From: Candidatus Melainabacteria bacterium
Lineage (GTDB): Bacteria; Cyanobacteriota; Vampirovibrionia; Vampirovibrionales; JAJTHC01
Length of the DNA stretch: 17,638 nucleotides
Direction: 5' to 3'
Assembly (NCBI GenBank): GCA_026389055.1
Contig: JAPLIO010000192.1
Span: 1 to 17,638, forward strand
Shown: positions 1 to 8,117 of the stretch, in pieces
How the letters are laid out: each line of letters begins with the position of its first letter
Position numbering within the stretch: the stretch's first letter is position 1
Program-made: the position numbers and the translations under genes
Notes under the pieces: generated by a model
Database searches by the model: none
Told to the model about the DNA's origin: nothing
What the model saw: only the letters and a program-made list of their open reading frames with translations

Positions 1-1185
1 ACCAACAACAACCCCTAAGTATAACAGTAATAAGGGTTCCATAAATGCCATTAACACTTCAATACGACCATTGATTTCTTTTTCTAAGTATTCTGTAGCC
101 GTCGTTAAACTCTGTTCCAAGTTTCCTGATTCTTCGCCTGTGGCAATAACCAACAGCACCAATTCAGGGATAATGCCTGTTTCAGAAAGGGCAACCCCTA
201 ACCGCTTACCCACCTGCACCTGCCTGTTGACTGATTGCATACACTTTTTCAATTCATTATTGCCCACGGTATTTACCGCAAAGTCTAACGCTTCGGTAAT
301 GGGTACGCCTGAGTTGAAACAAACCGCCAATGTTGAAATAAATTGTGATAAGTTTGAAAACCGAATAACTTGAGAAAGTACAGGTACCCGAATACAAAAC
401 TTATCGAACAGTTCCTTACCAACTGGGGTTTTAATAAACTTTAAAAAGCCAAACATACCGCCAAACATAGCGGGGAATACAATATACCATTGGTTAATGA
501 AGCAGTTACTGATAAACACCATAAACAAGGTTAAATCAGGTAGTTTAATACCCATTTGTTTGTAAATTTTAGTAAAAGCAGGTAGAACCCAAATAAAGAT
601 AACAATTAAAACAATAAATACTATACTAAGAACAATACTAGGGTAAATGGCTGCTGAAATAACTTTGGCTTTAATTTTTTCTTGGCGTCCAATCAAATCA
701 GCCATTCTATCCATGGTTACATCTAATTCACCCGAAGTTTCACCCGCTTTGGTAATGTTAATGAAAATCTCACTAAACGCATCGGGGAATTTTGCTAAGG
801 AGTTAGACAAATTATCACCACTTAAAATATCAGATCTCACAGAGTTTAAGATCTTTTTAAATTTTGGATTTTCCGCAAAGTTTTCAAAATACAATAACGC
901 TTCAGTTAGGGGAATACCCCCCCGTACCATAATGGCTAAGTTTCTTGAAAAAGCAATAACATCGCTATTTTTAACGCTGGTAAACACTTCCATCAGTTTA
1001 CTAAAGTTAAAACTGCCAGAAACATTACTACCGCCCGCCTCATTGACAACGGCTTTAAGAGAAAGTGGCACTAAGTTTAGTTCACGCAGTTTTTGTCTGG
1101 CTTCCATTTCCGTGGCAGCCATAATAATGCCTGTTCTGTTTTCCTTGGTTTTAATATCAAGTGCTTTATAATCAAAATTTGGCAT
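1..1185 (-). CDS. gspF: Type II secretion system F family protein (GspF/PilC), 3' end cut by window
   Basis: Inner-membrane platform protein of a type II secretion or type IV pilus machine; it couples the cytoplasmic ATPase to pseudopilin assembly. The minus-strand frame opens with ATG at 1185 (MPNFDYKALDIKTKENRTG) and stays open to base 1, giving 395 residues. Family members are about 400-410, so only a few C-terminal residues are missing. Two homologous cytoplasmic GspF domains are visible, each with the family pattern: FSRNLAMVRGGIPLTEAL followed by AGETSGELD in the first, and LAVCFNSGVPITEAL followed by ATGEESGNLEQ in the second. Long hydrophobic segments (ISAAIYPSIVLSIVFIVLIV; a second near the middle; a third at the C-terminal end reading LLLLYLGVVVG) are the membrane helices. 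GGAG lies 12 nt before the ATG. It follows the gspE-like gene by 68 bp in the same direction and is probably cotranscribed with it. PilC and GspF cannot be separated by sequence alone. Confidence 0.93.
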   Translation of the reverse strand, partial: MPNFDYKALDIKTKENRTGIIMAATEMEARQKLRELNLVPLSLKAVVNEAGGSNVSGSFNFSKLMEVFTSVKNSDVIAFSRNLAIMVRGGIPLTEALLYFENFAENPKFKKILNSVRSDILSGDNLSNSLAKFPDAFSEIFINITKAGETSGELDVTMDRMADLIGRQEKIKAKVISAAIYPSIVLSIVFIVLIVIFIWVLPAFTKIYKQMGIKLPDLTLFMVFISNCFINQWYIVFPAMFGGMFGFLKFIKTPVGKELFDKFCIRVPVLSQVIRFSNLSQFISTLAVCFNSGVPITEALDFAVNTVGNNELKKCMQSVNRQVQVGKRLGVALSETGIIPELVLLVIATGEESGNLEQSLTTATEYLEKEINGRIEVLMAFMEPLLLLYLGVVVG

Positions 1186-1253
1186 TTAATTGAGCGTCTC
1201 CAAAATAAATTGTAAAAATTAAATCCATTCAATCGAGCCTACTTAAGCACACT

Positions 1254-3062
1254 TTAATAAGGGCTTTGAGCTGCTACATCTACCACAATAGGACCTAAAA
1301 CCCGTTCCACTTCAGCAAAATCTGCAATACCCTTAGCAATTTTATCCTTGGCACAATCCACCAAAGTAGTCATACCATTTTCAATGGCAGCGTCTTCAAT
1401 TTCTAAATCGCTAACTTGGGCAGAAATTAAATGTCGTAATTCACGGTTCACCATCATAACTTCGTACAACCCTTGCCTGCCTGAATAACCGCTTTCTTTA
1501 CACATAGGGCAACCCACGGCTTTATAAAGCGTTAGTGGCTCTTTTAATCTTTCAGGTTCTTTTGAAAACAATTTGAGCTTTTCGGTTTCACTGGCTTCAT
1601 AAGGTGTTTTACAATGCCCGCATAACGACCGAATCAATCGTTGAGCAATAACACCATTTAATGCTGCGGAAATTAAACTAGCCGAAGCTCCCATTTCCAA
1701 CATACGCGTAATGGTGGTAGCGGATGAGTTAGCGTGAATGGTACTAAAAACCAAGTGCCCTGTTAGTGCTGCGTGAATACCGGCCTCAAGGGTTTCATAA
1801 TCTCGAATTTCCCCAACCATAATAACGTCTGGATCTTGCCGTAATAAGGCTCTCATTGAACTAGCAAAGGTAAAATCTGCCTTGGGGTTTACCTGTGATT
1901 GGTTAATGCCTTCCAGCTTCAATTCAACAGGGTCTTCAACGGTAGAAACGTTAATAATTTCGTCGTTAATTTTGTTGAGAATGGTGTAAAGCGTGGTACT
2001 TTTTCCTGAACCTGTGGGTCCACAAACCAGTACAATGCCATAAGGTGCCTTGTAAAGATATTCAATTTGAGTCACATCTTTATCAGAGAAACCCAATTTT
2101 TTAAAATCGGTAATATGCTTAGCGGGTCGTAAAATCCGCATAACCATCTTTTCTCTACCATCGGTTACAGGTAGTGTACTAACCCGAATGTTATAATCCG
2201 TATGTTTATAGGTCATCTGCATCCTGCCATCTTGCGGACGACGCTTATCGGCAATATCTAATTTTGCCATAACCTTAAGCCTAGTCATAATGGCGTTTTC
2301 CATCGCACCGGGTATTTCAACAATCCGTTTTAAAACCCCATCCATCCGGAACCGAACCACGTATTTTTCTACTCGTGGCTCAATGTGTAAATCCGAAGCA
2401 CCCATATCAATGGCTTGAATAATCAACGAGTTAACAAACTTTACCAAGGGATTGGCGTTATCTTGCAGTTCTGCTTCGGCTTTTTGCTTAATATTATCCA
2501 AATTAACGCCTTGGGTGGTATTGGCATCTCGTTCTTTTTTGTCTGTTGAAGCCGTCTGAAGAGTTGAAATCAGTTCTTCTTGTTTTTCTTTACTGCCACG
2601 GGCTTTAATCATCTGTACGGATTCATACTTTGACCACCATTCCCGAAATTCCATTTCCAAGCAACCTAATACTTGGGGTCTCATGCCTGTTAAAAAAGTA
2701 ATTTCGTTAATAGAGGTTCTATCCAAAGGGTCTACCATAGCAATACAAAGCCGACCATTTTGATTAGACACAGGCAGAATACGCTTTTCTTCCATTAAAT
2801 CATCAGGCAATAGTTCCAATAACGCCATGTCGTTATAAGGTACCTCTTTTAAGCTAATAATTTTTGTATTAAAAATACTACCCAAAATTTCAACCAATGT
2901 GGTTTGGCTTACCACATTGTTAGCAATTAGTAATTGCTCTAAAGGCAAGCCACCTTGTTCGCTCATCAAATTAAGGTTATCTAACTCACCAGAAGTCATC
3001 AGCTGGTTTTGCAGAAAGTACTGTTCTAATTTAGAACGAAAACCGCTAGCTATAGAATTCAA
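1254..3062 (-). CDS. gspE: GspE/PilB-type secretion/pilus assembly ATPase
   Basis: Hexameric cytoplasmic ATPase that powers pseudopilus or pilus extension with the GspF-like platform. The 602 residues match the family length. The N-terminal 1-150 resembles the MshEN/T2SSE-N domain. The ATPase core has Walker A GPTGSGKS (348-355, K354), an Asp box around TVEDPVE (374-380), Walker B VIMVGEIRD (E418) and a His box GHLVFSTIH (435-443). A zinc-type tetracysteine motif C481-x2-C484 ... C518-x2-C521 is intact, so the enzyme should be active. The start is TTG at 3062. An in-frame TGA lies just upstream, the next Met (residue 22) would cut into the N-domain, and AAAGGG lies 10 nt before the TTG. It is separated from the secretin gene by 265 bp containing a hairpin and a possible promoter, so it may be expressed partly independently. 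GspE versus PilB is not decidable; gene order favours GspE. Confidence 0.95.
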   Translation of the reverse strand: MNSIASGFRSKLEQYFLQNQLMTSGELDNLNLMSEQGGLPLEQLLIANNVVSQTTLVEILGSIFNTKIISLKEVPYNDMALLELLPDDLMEEKRILPVSNQNGRLCIAMVDPLDRTSINEITFLTGMRPQVLGCLEMEFREWWSKYESVQMIKARGSKEKQEELISTLQTASTDKKERDANTTQGVNLDNIKQKAEAELQDNANPLVKFVNSLIIQAIDMGASDLHIEPRVEKYVVRFRMDGVLKRIVEIPGAMENAIMTRLKVMAKLDIADKRRPQDGRMQMTYKHTDYNIRVSTLPVTDGREKMVMRILRPAKHITDFKKLGFSDKDVTQIEYLYKAPYGIVLVCGPTGSGKSTTLYTILNKINDEIINVSTVEDPVELKLEGINQSQVNPKADFTFASSMRALLRQDPDVIMVGEIRDYETLEAGIHAALTGHLVFSTIHANSSATTITRMLEMGASASLISAALNGVIAQRLIRSLCGHCKTPYEASETEKLKLFSKEPERLKEPLTLYKAVGCPMCKESGYSGRQGLYEVMMVNRELRHLISAQVSDLEIEDAAIENGMTTLVDCAKDKIAKGIADFAEVERVLGPIVVDVAAQSPY

Positions 3063-3120
3063 AACTAGGAAGCCCTTTCTTCAATAAAACTGAGATATGA
3101 CCCCAAAATAAATAGTCGTA

Positions 3121-3148
3121 ATTATAGTTATATTGTGAATCAAAACAA
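3121..3148 (-). promoter_or_regulatory. Putative sigma70 promoter for gspE-gspF
   Basis: On the minus strand TTGTTT (3143-3148) and a perfect TATAAT (3121-3126) are separated by 16 nt, about 58 nt upstream of the TTG start of the ATPase. It lies in the gap between secretin and ATPase genes, downstream of a hairpin, which would allow separate expression of the ATPase and platform genes. The -35 box is a weak match. Confidence 0.45.
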
Positions 3149-3210
3149 TGGAAGCAAACCACTTTTACCCTACTTTTACTCTGAAAAGAGGAGCCTTTTT
3201 AAATACTGCC

Positions 3211-3228
3211 TAATACCCATTCACAGAT
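3211..3228 (+). repeat. Diverged solo copy of the TAATACCAATTCACAG repeat
   Basis: TAATACCCATTCACAGATT matches the arm of the inverted-repeat element at 8115-8247 (TAATACCAATTCACAGGTT) at 17 of 19 positions. No second arm is visible nearby. It lies in the secretin-ATPase intergenic gap. A chance match is possible for so short a stretch, but related copies also occur at 8115, 8150, 8222 and 17061. Confidence 0.4.
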
Positions 3229-3259
3229 TGCATGTGCTTAGACAATCGAACCTCTTTAG

Positions 3260-3313
3260 TAAAAAGAAGTAGAAAACCAACGCCCTAAAGCGGTAGAATA
3301 CTACTTCTTTTTA
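3260..3313 (-). terminator. Hairpin after the secretin gene (weak terminator or attenuator)
   Basis: Perfect 13-bp inverted repeat: TAAAAAGAAGTAG (3260-3272) and CTACTTCTTTTTA (3301-3313), loop of 28 nt. On the minus strand it begins 14 nt after the secretin stop and its 3' arm is U-rich (CTACTTCTTTTTACT). The stem is A+T-rich, so termination would be partial. It may set secretin to ATPase stoichiometry or protect the upstream mRNA. Confidence 0.5.
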
Positions 3314-3327
3314 GTGATAATTAGTTC

Positions 3328-5574
3328 TTAATAAGGGCGTGGTACTTCATAAGGCGTAGAACCGTATGAACTTGTACCCATTGGTCTGATTTGCGAATAA
3401 GAGTAAGGCTTCTGACGAGGAGGAGACTTAACCGCACTTTCACTGGTGTTTGATTTTTCAGTATAATTAAGCATATTGTATGAGCTAGATTTTTTAGGGT
3501 TGCTCATACTAGTATGTAACGCTGGCGTTTCTTGGTTTTTTTTCGTTGTGTTAACAGAAGTCGTTTTAGGAAACACAAACTTGCCCAGTTCCACATTGGC
3601 ATCCTTCTGAAGTGCTGGCAGTTCTTCTGCTGAAAATTTTGGTAGCGGTCGATGGCTTACCTTGCCAGACTGCATATTATCAGGTTTTTTAGGCATATAT
3701 TCAGGATGATCTTTATCTTGGTTACCTTCGCCATGACCGAAGTAAGGCAAGCCTTCTTCACGCAGAATATGTGGCGTAACCATGACAATGATTTCTGACC
3801 GTGTATACAAGTTACCAGGGTCTGCACTGGTCGCGCGGAACAACGCCCCCACAATGGGTAAATCTGCCAAACCAGGTATTTTAGTAATATCTTTGGTGGA
3901 AAAATCACGAATCAAACCACCAATCATTAAGGTTTCACCATCTTTGACCCGAACCGCACTCAAAGTAAAATCTCTTTGAGACGTTTCTGGAGCTGATGTA
4001 CCCGAAATTGGCTCTGTTTTAATGCCTAACAACTGGGTAACACTAGGCGTTAAAGCCAAAGTTACAGATCCATCATTGGTAATGTGTGGCGTAATAGAAA
4101 GCCTAATACCAACTTGTTGTGTTTGCGGCTGGGTCGTAGTAGTAACCGTTCCACCACTATTGGTAACTGTGGTCTGAAAGTAAACAACCGAATCTGTAAT
4201 GTTAACCGTTGAAGTCGTCCCATCTAGCGCAATAATATTAGGATTAGCTAGTAGTTTACCCATCGTTGTTTGGTCCTTAAAACGAACACCAACTGTCGGT
4301 AGCCTAAAGTTATTACTTCCCAAGTTACTACTAACGCCCTGAGTACCTATACCACCAATGTTATTACCAAGCAGATGAGAACCACCCCCTAGCAAGTTAA
4401 TACCAAATTCACCTGCCTGCAATGTTCCAAATGAAGGGGCAAATACCTTGCTTTTGGTATTGCTGATTTCAATTAACGATACTTCAATTTTTACTTGGGC
4501 TTGACGCACATCCACTTCTTTAGCAATCTGTTTTGCTCGTTCAACAAATTCAGGTGTACCTTGCACAATAACCGTGTTGGTAACAGCGTTAGCCAGCATA
4601 GACCAATTTCCTAAAGTCGTACCTCCTGTACCCGTGTTAGAACCACCAGCTCCACCGCCAGCTCCACCACCAGCTCCACCACCAGCTCCACCACCAGCTC
4701 CACCGCCAGCTCCACCACCAGCTCCACCGCCAGCTCCACCGCCAGCTCCACCACCAGCTCCACCACCAGCTCCACCGCCAGCTCCAGTTTGTGGATTTAA
4801 CTCTAAACTAATGGCCTGCATAATATAAGTAGGAGTAGCGTGCATTACCTTAATAACGGCTCTCTCCTGCTTTACGTCAAACTGCTTTAAAGCATCATTA
4901 ACAGCCCGAATATCTTCATCCGTACCCATTACTAATAAAGAATTGGTCATAGGGTCAGAAGAGGCAACCGCATTTTGGGTAGAACCTGCACGCCCCTGAA
5001 ATAGAATTTGATTTAATAATGTAGCGATTTCAACCGCAGACCGATTTCTTACAGGAATGGCTTTAAAACTTTTCACATTTAATTGTCTAGCATTGGCAGT
5101 TTCTCTTGTGGTAATAATCATCGTATTACCATCTTGTGTATAGCTTAAATCATAAAACCGAATCAAATAATCTAACATTTTATTAATGGTTACATTTTTC
5201 ACATCAAACGTTACATTGTCTTCAATTTCAGGGTCAACAATCACGTTAAAGCCACCCTGTTTCGCCAAAATATGCAACAAATCCTTTAATGGAAAATCTC
5301 GTTGTTCTAAATCAATTTTGGCACTTTGCGGTGCCATCGTTACTTCTTTTACAATGCTTATTTGCCCTTTGTAGCGGGCATCCGCTTCCGCAGCTTCTGC
5401 CGTAGCTTGAGGCAAAAACAAGCCTAAAACAGGTAGGGCTAAATTGCCCAAAAATAACAAACTAAGTACAATAGCAAACCAAGCAGTAGGGGGCTGTAGC
5501 TTTACCGCCAAAACAGCGGTACTACTCTCGTTTCTTAACTTGTTTGGTAAATGGTGTAAAGTCATCATCATCAT
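3328..5574 (-). CDS. gspD: Secretin (GspD/PilQ family) with Gly-Ala repeat loop
   Basis: Outer-membrane secretin channel of the T2SS/T4P machine. From the ATG at 5574 it has 748 residues. A hydrophobic export segment (AWFAIVLSLLFLGNLALPVLG, about 31-51) follows an unusually long basic leader. Next come an STN/N0 domain (about 85-150, DLEQRDFPLKDLLHILAKQ), an N1 domain, and an N-domain split by twelve GAGG units (about 264-311). The C-terminal secretin barrel includes VGVRFKDQTTMGKLLANPNI and ends with DGETLMIGGLIRD ... IPGLADLPIVGALFR ... SEIIVMVTPHILRE. About 120 Ser/Pro/Lys-rich residues follow, possibly a pilotin-binding tail. No AMIN domain is seen, unlike classical PilQ. Start choice: four consecutive ATG codons (5574-5563) lie 12 nt after AAGGA; an in-frame TTG at 5583 would give three more residues but sits too close to that site. 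It lies 80 bp behind the GspC-like gene, same strand. Confidence 0.93.
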   Translation of the reverse strand: MMMMTLHHLPNKLRNESSTAVLAVKLQPPTAWFAIVLSLLFLGNLALPVLGLFLPQATAEAAEADARYKGQISIVKEVTMAPQSAKIDLEQRDFPLKDLLHILAKQGGFNVIVDPEIEDNVTFDVKNVTINKMLDYLIRFYDLSYTQDGNTMIITTRETANARQLNVKSFKAIPVRNRSAVEIATLLNQILFQGRAGSTQNAVASSDPMTNSLLVMGTDEDIRAVNDALKQFDVKQERAVIKVMHATPTYIMQAISLELNPQTGAGGGAGGGAGGGAGGGAGGGAGGGAGGGAGGGAGGGAGGGAGGGAGGSNTGTGGTTLGNWSMLANAVTNTVIVQGTPEFVERAKQIAKEVDVRQAQVKIEVSLIEISNTKSKVFAPSFGTLQAGEFGINLLGGGSHLLGNNIGGIGTQGVSSNLGSNNFRLPTVGVRFKDQTTMGKLLANPNIIALDGTTSTVNITDSVVYFQTTVTNSGGTVTTTTQPQTQQVGIRLSITPHITNDGSVTLALTPSVTQLLGIKTEPISGTSAPETSQRDFTLSAVRVKDGETLMIGGLIRDFSTKDITKIPGLADLPIVGALFRATSADPGNLYTRSEIIVMVTPHILREEGLPYFGHGEGNQDKDHPEYMPKKPDNMQSGKVSHRPLPKFSAEELPALQKDANVELGKFVFPKTTSVNTTKKNQETPALHTSMSNPKKSSSYNMLNYTEKSNTSESAVKSPPRQKPYSYSQIRPMGTSSYGSTPYEVPRPY
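4642..4785 (-). repeat. Coding 12-bp tandem repeat (12 units) in the secretin gene
   Basis: Twelve head-to-tail 12-bp units read GGAGCTGG(C/T)GGT on the minus strand and encode Gly-Ala-Gly-Gly each time. Units differ almost only at one wobble base (C or T). Every unit is a multiple of three, so gain or loss of units would change loop length without a frameshift. The antisense strand reads as Pro-Ala-Pro-Pro and is not a gene. Confidence 0.97.
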
Positions 5575-5654
5575 TAAACTCAACTTTCCTTCTGCTTAAC
5601 CCAACTAAAAAATAACTTACTTCTATTCGTATTTGCTTATTTAATGCTGCCACC

Positions 5655-6833
5655 TTAAGGCTTCATTGCTTCTTTCACCAACTTCTCAATGGCTTCAGGA
5701 GAATTCGCAGGAGGTGTAGCTGTAGTAGCCCCTCTGTTGGGACCCCTATTACCGCCAGCCCCACCGAAAGAAGGACTATTAGCACCATCTTCTGGTGCAC
5801 CAGAAGATGGTGGTGATGTACCTGCCCCTTCTGCTGGTACTGCTCCGCCATTTCCCGAATCAGCAGAAGATGATGAAGCCGCTTTGTAACCAATAATATC
5901 AGGCATAGTCAACTGCTTGCTTGGTACAATACCCTTTGGGGCACCTAACCAACTTAGTTGTACCTTTCCTCTTCTGATAGCCACTACTTTGACGGATTGA
6001 CCGCCAACCGAGAGTACTTCACCTTCTGTAACAATAGCTGCTTGAGATTGCCCTGAAACGTTTAACATCGCAAACGACCGTTTAGGCATGTAGGAAACCC
6101 CTGCTAATTGAATGCCTTCCATCGGGTTTGGAACAACAGGAATGGTTTCAACAGCAACACCACCAGCTGAAGGGTTAAACACCGTGGGGTCTTCCTTCGG
6201 TTTAGGCGGTGGGGGAGGTTCTGTTACCTTAATATCTTTATTTTGCGTAATCAATAATTGGTAAAAAGGGGTTAGTTTTTGAAGCTCTGTTTTTTTTAAT
6301 TCCTTAATGGGGTTTACCAATGCAATGGAAAAAGGGTCAACGCCCGCAGAGGCAATTTCTCTAATACCTGCTTCAATTGTTTGAATGGTACTTAGCTTTT
6401 CTGAAGCAGAAGCTCCTCCCGAAGCAACGGCATTACCGATTGTTTGTAGGGCTTGGTCTGAAGACATGGTAACAGGAGCAGTATTGTTAATAGCTAAATC
6501 TCCAGAAGCAGGTTTACCACTAGCGGCAGGGTCAACGGCTGTATCAGAACCAACGCTTGCTGAAAGGTTACTATGATTACCACCAAAACGTATTTTAATT
6601 TTTGAAAACGACATTAAATTCCAGCTAGAAGCAACAAATAAGCAAGCTAATAGCGTAACCAGTAGGATTGTTTTAGTTGGTGCTGAAGAAGCAGTCGCTC
6701 TACGAAAAAGAGAACTAGGCACTATGGTTAATCTCCCGAATGAAGAAAGGGTTTTAAAGGGCATATAGGCCCCAAAATAAAAAGGCTCTCGTACTACCTC
6801 TTTAAGATAACGAGTTTTGCCCTCATTCCTCAT
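5655..6833 (-). CDS. Bitopic GspC/PilP-like secretion protein
   Basis: Probable inner-membrane connector that links the platform to the secretin. Of 392 residues, one transmembrane helix is seen (about 55-71, TILLVTLLACLFVASSW) after a basic N-terminus. An Ala/Ser-rich periplasmic region follows, then a PPPPPKPKEDP linker (about 207-217). A small beta domain (238-305) has the GspC homology-region/PilP pattern: MEGIQLAGVSYMPKRSFAML, then EGEVLSVGGQSVKVVAIRRGKVQLSW. The tail is a Gly/Ser/Pro-rich low-complexity segment. Identification rests on this fold pattern and on its place as first gene before the secretin, as in gspC-gspD and pilP-pilQ; overall sequence identity is not recognisable to me. 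Start is uncertain: ATG 6833 has AAGGGG touching it with no spacer, whereas ATG 6764 (MPFKTLSSFG) has GGGG 5 nt upstream and would give 369 residues. Confidence 0.75.
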   Translation of the reverse strand: MRNEGKTRYLKEVVREPFYFGAYMPFKTLSSFGRLTIVPSSLFRRATASSAPTKTILLVTLLACLFVASSWNLMSFSKIKIRFGGNHSNLSASVGSDTAVDPAASGKPASGDLAINNTAPVTMSSDQALQTIGNAVASGGASASEKLSTIQTIEAGIREIASAGVDPFSIALVNPIKELKKTELQKLTPFYQLLITQNKDIKVTEPPPPPKPKEDPTVFNPSAGGVAVETIPVVPNPMEGIQLAGVSYMPKRSFAMLNVSGQSQAAIVTEGEVLSVGGQSVKVVAIRRGKVQLSWLGAPKGIVPSKQLTMPDIIGYKAASSSSADSGNGGAVPAEGAGTSPPSSGAPEDGANSPSFGGAGGNRGPNRGATTATPPANSPEAIEKLVKEAMKP

Positions 6834-6867
6834 CCCCTTTTTAATGGATGTTTTAAAAAAGATAGGC

Positions 6868-6873
6868 TATAAT
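6868..6873 (+). promoter_or_regulatory. Putative -10 box for the YtxH-like/M55 unit
   Basis: Perfect TATAAT, 56 nt before the ATG at 6930. No convincing -35 lies 16-18 nt upstream (TGGATG at 6845-6850 is poor). It shares six bases with the opposing -10 box, so the two promoters could exclude each other. Confidence 0.35.
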
Positions 6874-6898
6874 AAAGCTTAATTGTTTACCTTGTCCG
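6869..6898 (-). promoter_or_regulatory. Putative promoter of the secretion operon
   Basis: Minus-strand CGGACA (6893-6898) and TATTAT (6869-6874) are separated by 18 nt, 36 nt upstream of the first ATG of the GspC-like gene. Its -10 overlaps the plus-strand TATAAT at 6868-6873. No operator or riboswitch is evident in the 96-bp divergent region. Confidence 0.4.
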
Positions 6899-6929
6899 CC
6901 TAAAACCCTTAGAAAAGAGCTTATACCTC

Positions 6930-7190
6930 ATGTCTTCATCCTCTCGTCAACCGTCTGCCGTTGGCACCTTTTTATTTGGCAGCCTACTTGGGTTAGGTAT
7001 TGGTAGCCTGCTAGCCCTACTGCTAACCCCTACTTCAGGTAAAGGTATCCGTACTTGGGTACAACAAAAAATGACCGAATGTCCCTGTTGGCAAACGGAA
7101 AAACCAACCACGCCATCAACACCCACTCCGCTTGATGAAGAGCCAGTAGAAACCGATGATGACCCTTATGAAAACGAAGTAGGATACTAA
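6930..7190 (+). CDS. Small YtxH-like membrane protein
   Basis: Protein of 86 residues. After a Ser-rich start, residues 11-40 (VGTFLFGSLLGLGIGSLLAL then LLTPTSGKGIR) show the YtxH pattern: a glycine-zipper-like membrane helix followed by an (A/T)PxSGKxxR motif. The C-terminal half is hydrophilic, Pro/Thr-rich and then acidic (EEPVETDDDPYENE), probably cytoplasmic. YtxH-family proteins are often linked to general stress, but their function is not settled and I infer none here. It lies 6 bp before the M55 peptidase on the same strand, so the two are probably cotranscribed. The ribosome-binding site is weak (AAAAGAG, 10 nt before ATG). Two neighbouring cysteines (CPC, in TECPCWQ) follow the helix. 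Confidence 0.75.
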   Translation: MSSSSRQPSAVGTFLFGSLLGLGIGSLLALLLTPTSGKGIRTWVQQKMTECPCWQTEKPTTPSTPTPLDEEPVETDDDPYENEVGY

Positions 7191-7196
7191 CGTATT

Positions 7197-8117
7197 TTGA
7201 TCTCCAATCAATCAACCAACCAACAACCCATTCACAAGCTGTATGTTTCGGCGGATTTAGAAGGCGTTGCTGGCGTTACACACCCCAAGCACGTTTTCCC
7301 CACCCCTTCAGATTCTTTAGCCCCTTATCGCCAAGCCATTCAACAACTGGCTATAGAAGTGGGTTGGGTTGTAAACGCCTTAGCTCAAACCGCTACCGTT
7401 AACGATTCTCATGCCCATATGACCAACCTCTTTCAGGCGAATTTCTTGGCTGAAACAACCACCCCTACCACGCTGATTTCAGGTAAGCCCAAACGCTACG
7501 GGATGATGGCAGGCTTGTTTGAAGGTGGGTTCGATGCCGTTGCATTGGTGGGATATCATGCTAAAGCGAATACGCCGAAAGCCGTCCTTTGCCATAGTTT
7601 TACGGAATCTGTTGCTGATATTCAATTGAATGGTGTTTCGCTTGGGGAAGCGGGATGGAGCTTGTTGTTTGCAGAAATTGGGTGCCATGTGCCTGTGGTT
7701 TTGGCTAGTGGAGATGATGCTCTTTCGGCGGAATTACAGGCTTTAAAACCCAGTTTAACAACGGTTATAACCAAAGAAGCCATCGGATGGTCTTCGGCTA
7801 CTTGTTATAGTGTACCTAGGGTAGAACAAGCGTATCGGAAAGCCTTTGGGCTAATTCAACCGCTTTGGGGAACGGCTCAAAGTGCGATGGATGCACCGAG
7901 TTGGTTGCCGTTGAATCAACCTTGGTTGATTGAATTTAGTGTGCAAACCCCTTTACTGGCGGATATTGTGGCTTTATTACCTGATGCGACTAGGCGAGAT
8001 GGGGTAACGGTTTCTTGGCGAGTGCCTGCTTTACCTACGCAGGCAGAGCAAGTGCGATGGGCTTATCAATCTGTGCAATGTGCTTATAGCTTATTAGGTT
8101 ACGCCCATGGTTTGTAA
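7197..8117 (+). CDS. M55-family D-aminopeptidase (DppA-like)
   Basis: Probable zinc D-aminopeptidase of the DppA type, which trims D-amino-acid-containing peptides such as D-Ala-D-Ala from cell-wall turnover; acts in the cytoplasm (no signal peptide). The 306 residues compare with about 275 in DppA. Motifs lie in family order: VSADLEGVAGV (D20, E22), NDSHAHMTNL (H72), GYHAKAN (H121), LCHSF (H133, position of the proposed catalytic His) and LGEAG (E151). These correspond to the DppA metal ligands Asp8, Glu10, His60, His104 and Glu133, so the active site looks complete. The start is TTG at 7197. No ATG occurs until residue 75, which would delete the first motif, and AGGA lies 12 nt upstream. 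The C-terminal 90 residues are the variable part of the family. Its TAA is the first three bases of the 8115-8247 repeat element. Confidence 0.88.
   Translation: MISNQSTNQQPIHKLYVSADLEGVAGVTHPKHVFPTPSDSLAPYRQAIQQLAIEVGWVVNALAQTATVNDSHAHMTNLFQANFLAETTTPTTLISGKPKRYGMMAGLFEGGFDAVALVGYHAKANTPKAVLCHSFTESVADIQLNGVSLGEAGWSLLFAEIGCHVPVVLASGDDALSAELQALKPSLTTVITKEAIGWSSATCYSVPRVEQAYRKAFGLIQPLWGTAQSAMDAPSWLPLNQPWLIEFSVQTPLLADIVALLPDATRRDGVTVSWRVPALPTQAEQVRWAYQSVQCAYSLLGYAHGL

Noticed and set aside
647..1171. 174-codon plus-strand ORF
   Set aside because: Antisense to the clearly recognisable GspF/PilC gene; no homology pattern.
4642..4785. Possible CRISPR array
   Set aside because: Units are 12 bp, contiguous, without spacers, and in frame inside the secretin gene.
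4574..4828. Plus-strand Pro-Ala-rich ORF
   Set aside because: Antisense of the Gly-Ala repeat in the secretin gene; low complexity makes stop codons unlikely by composition alone.
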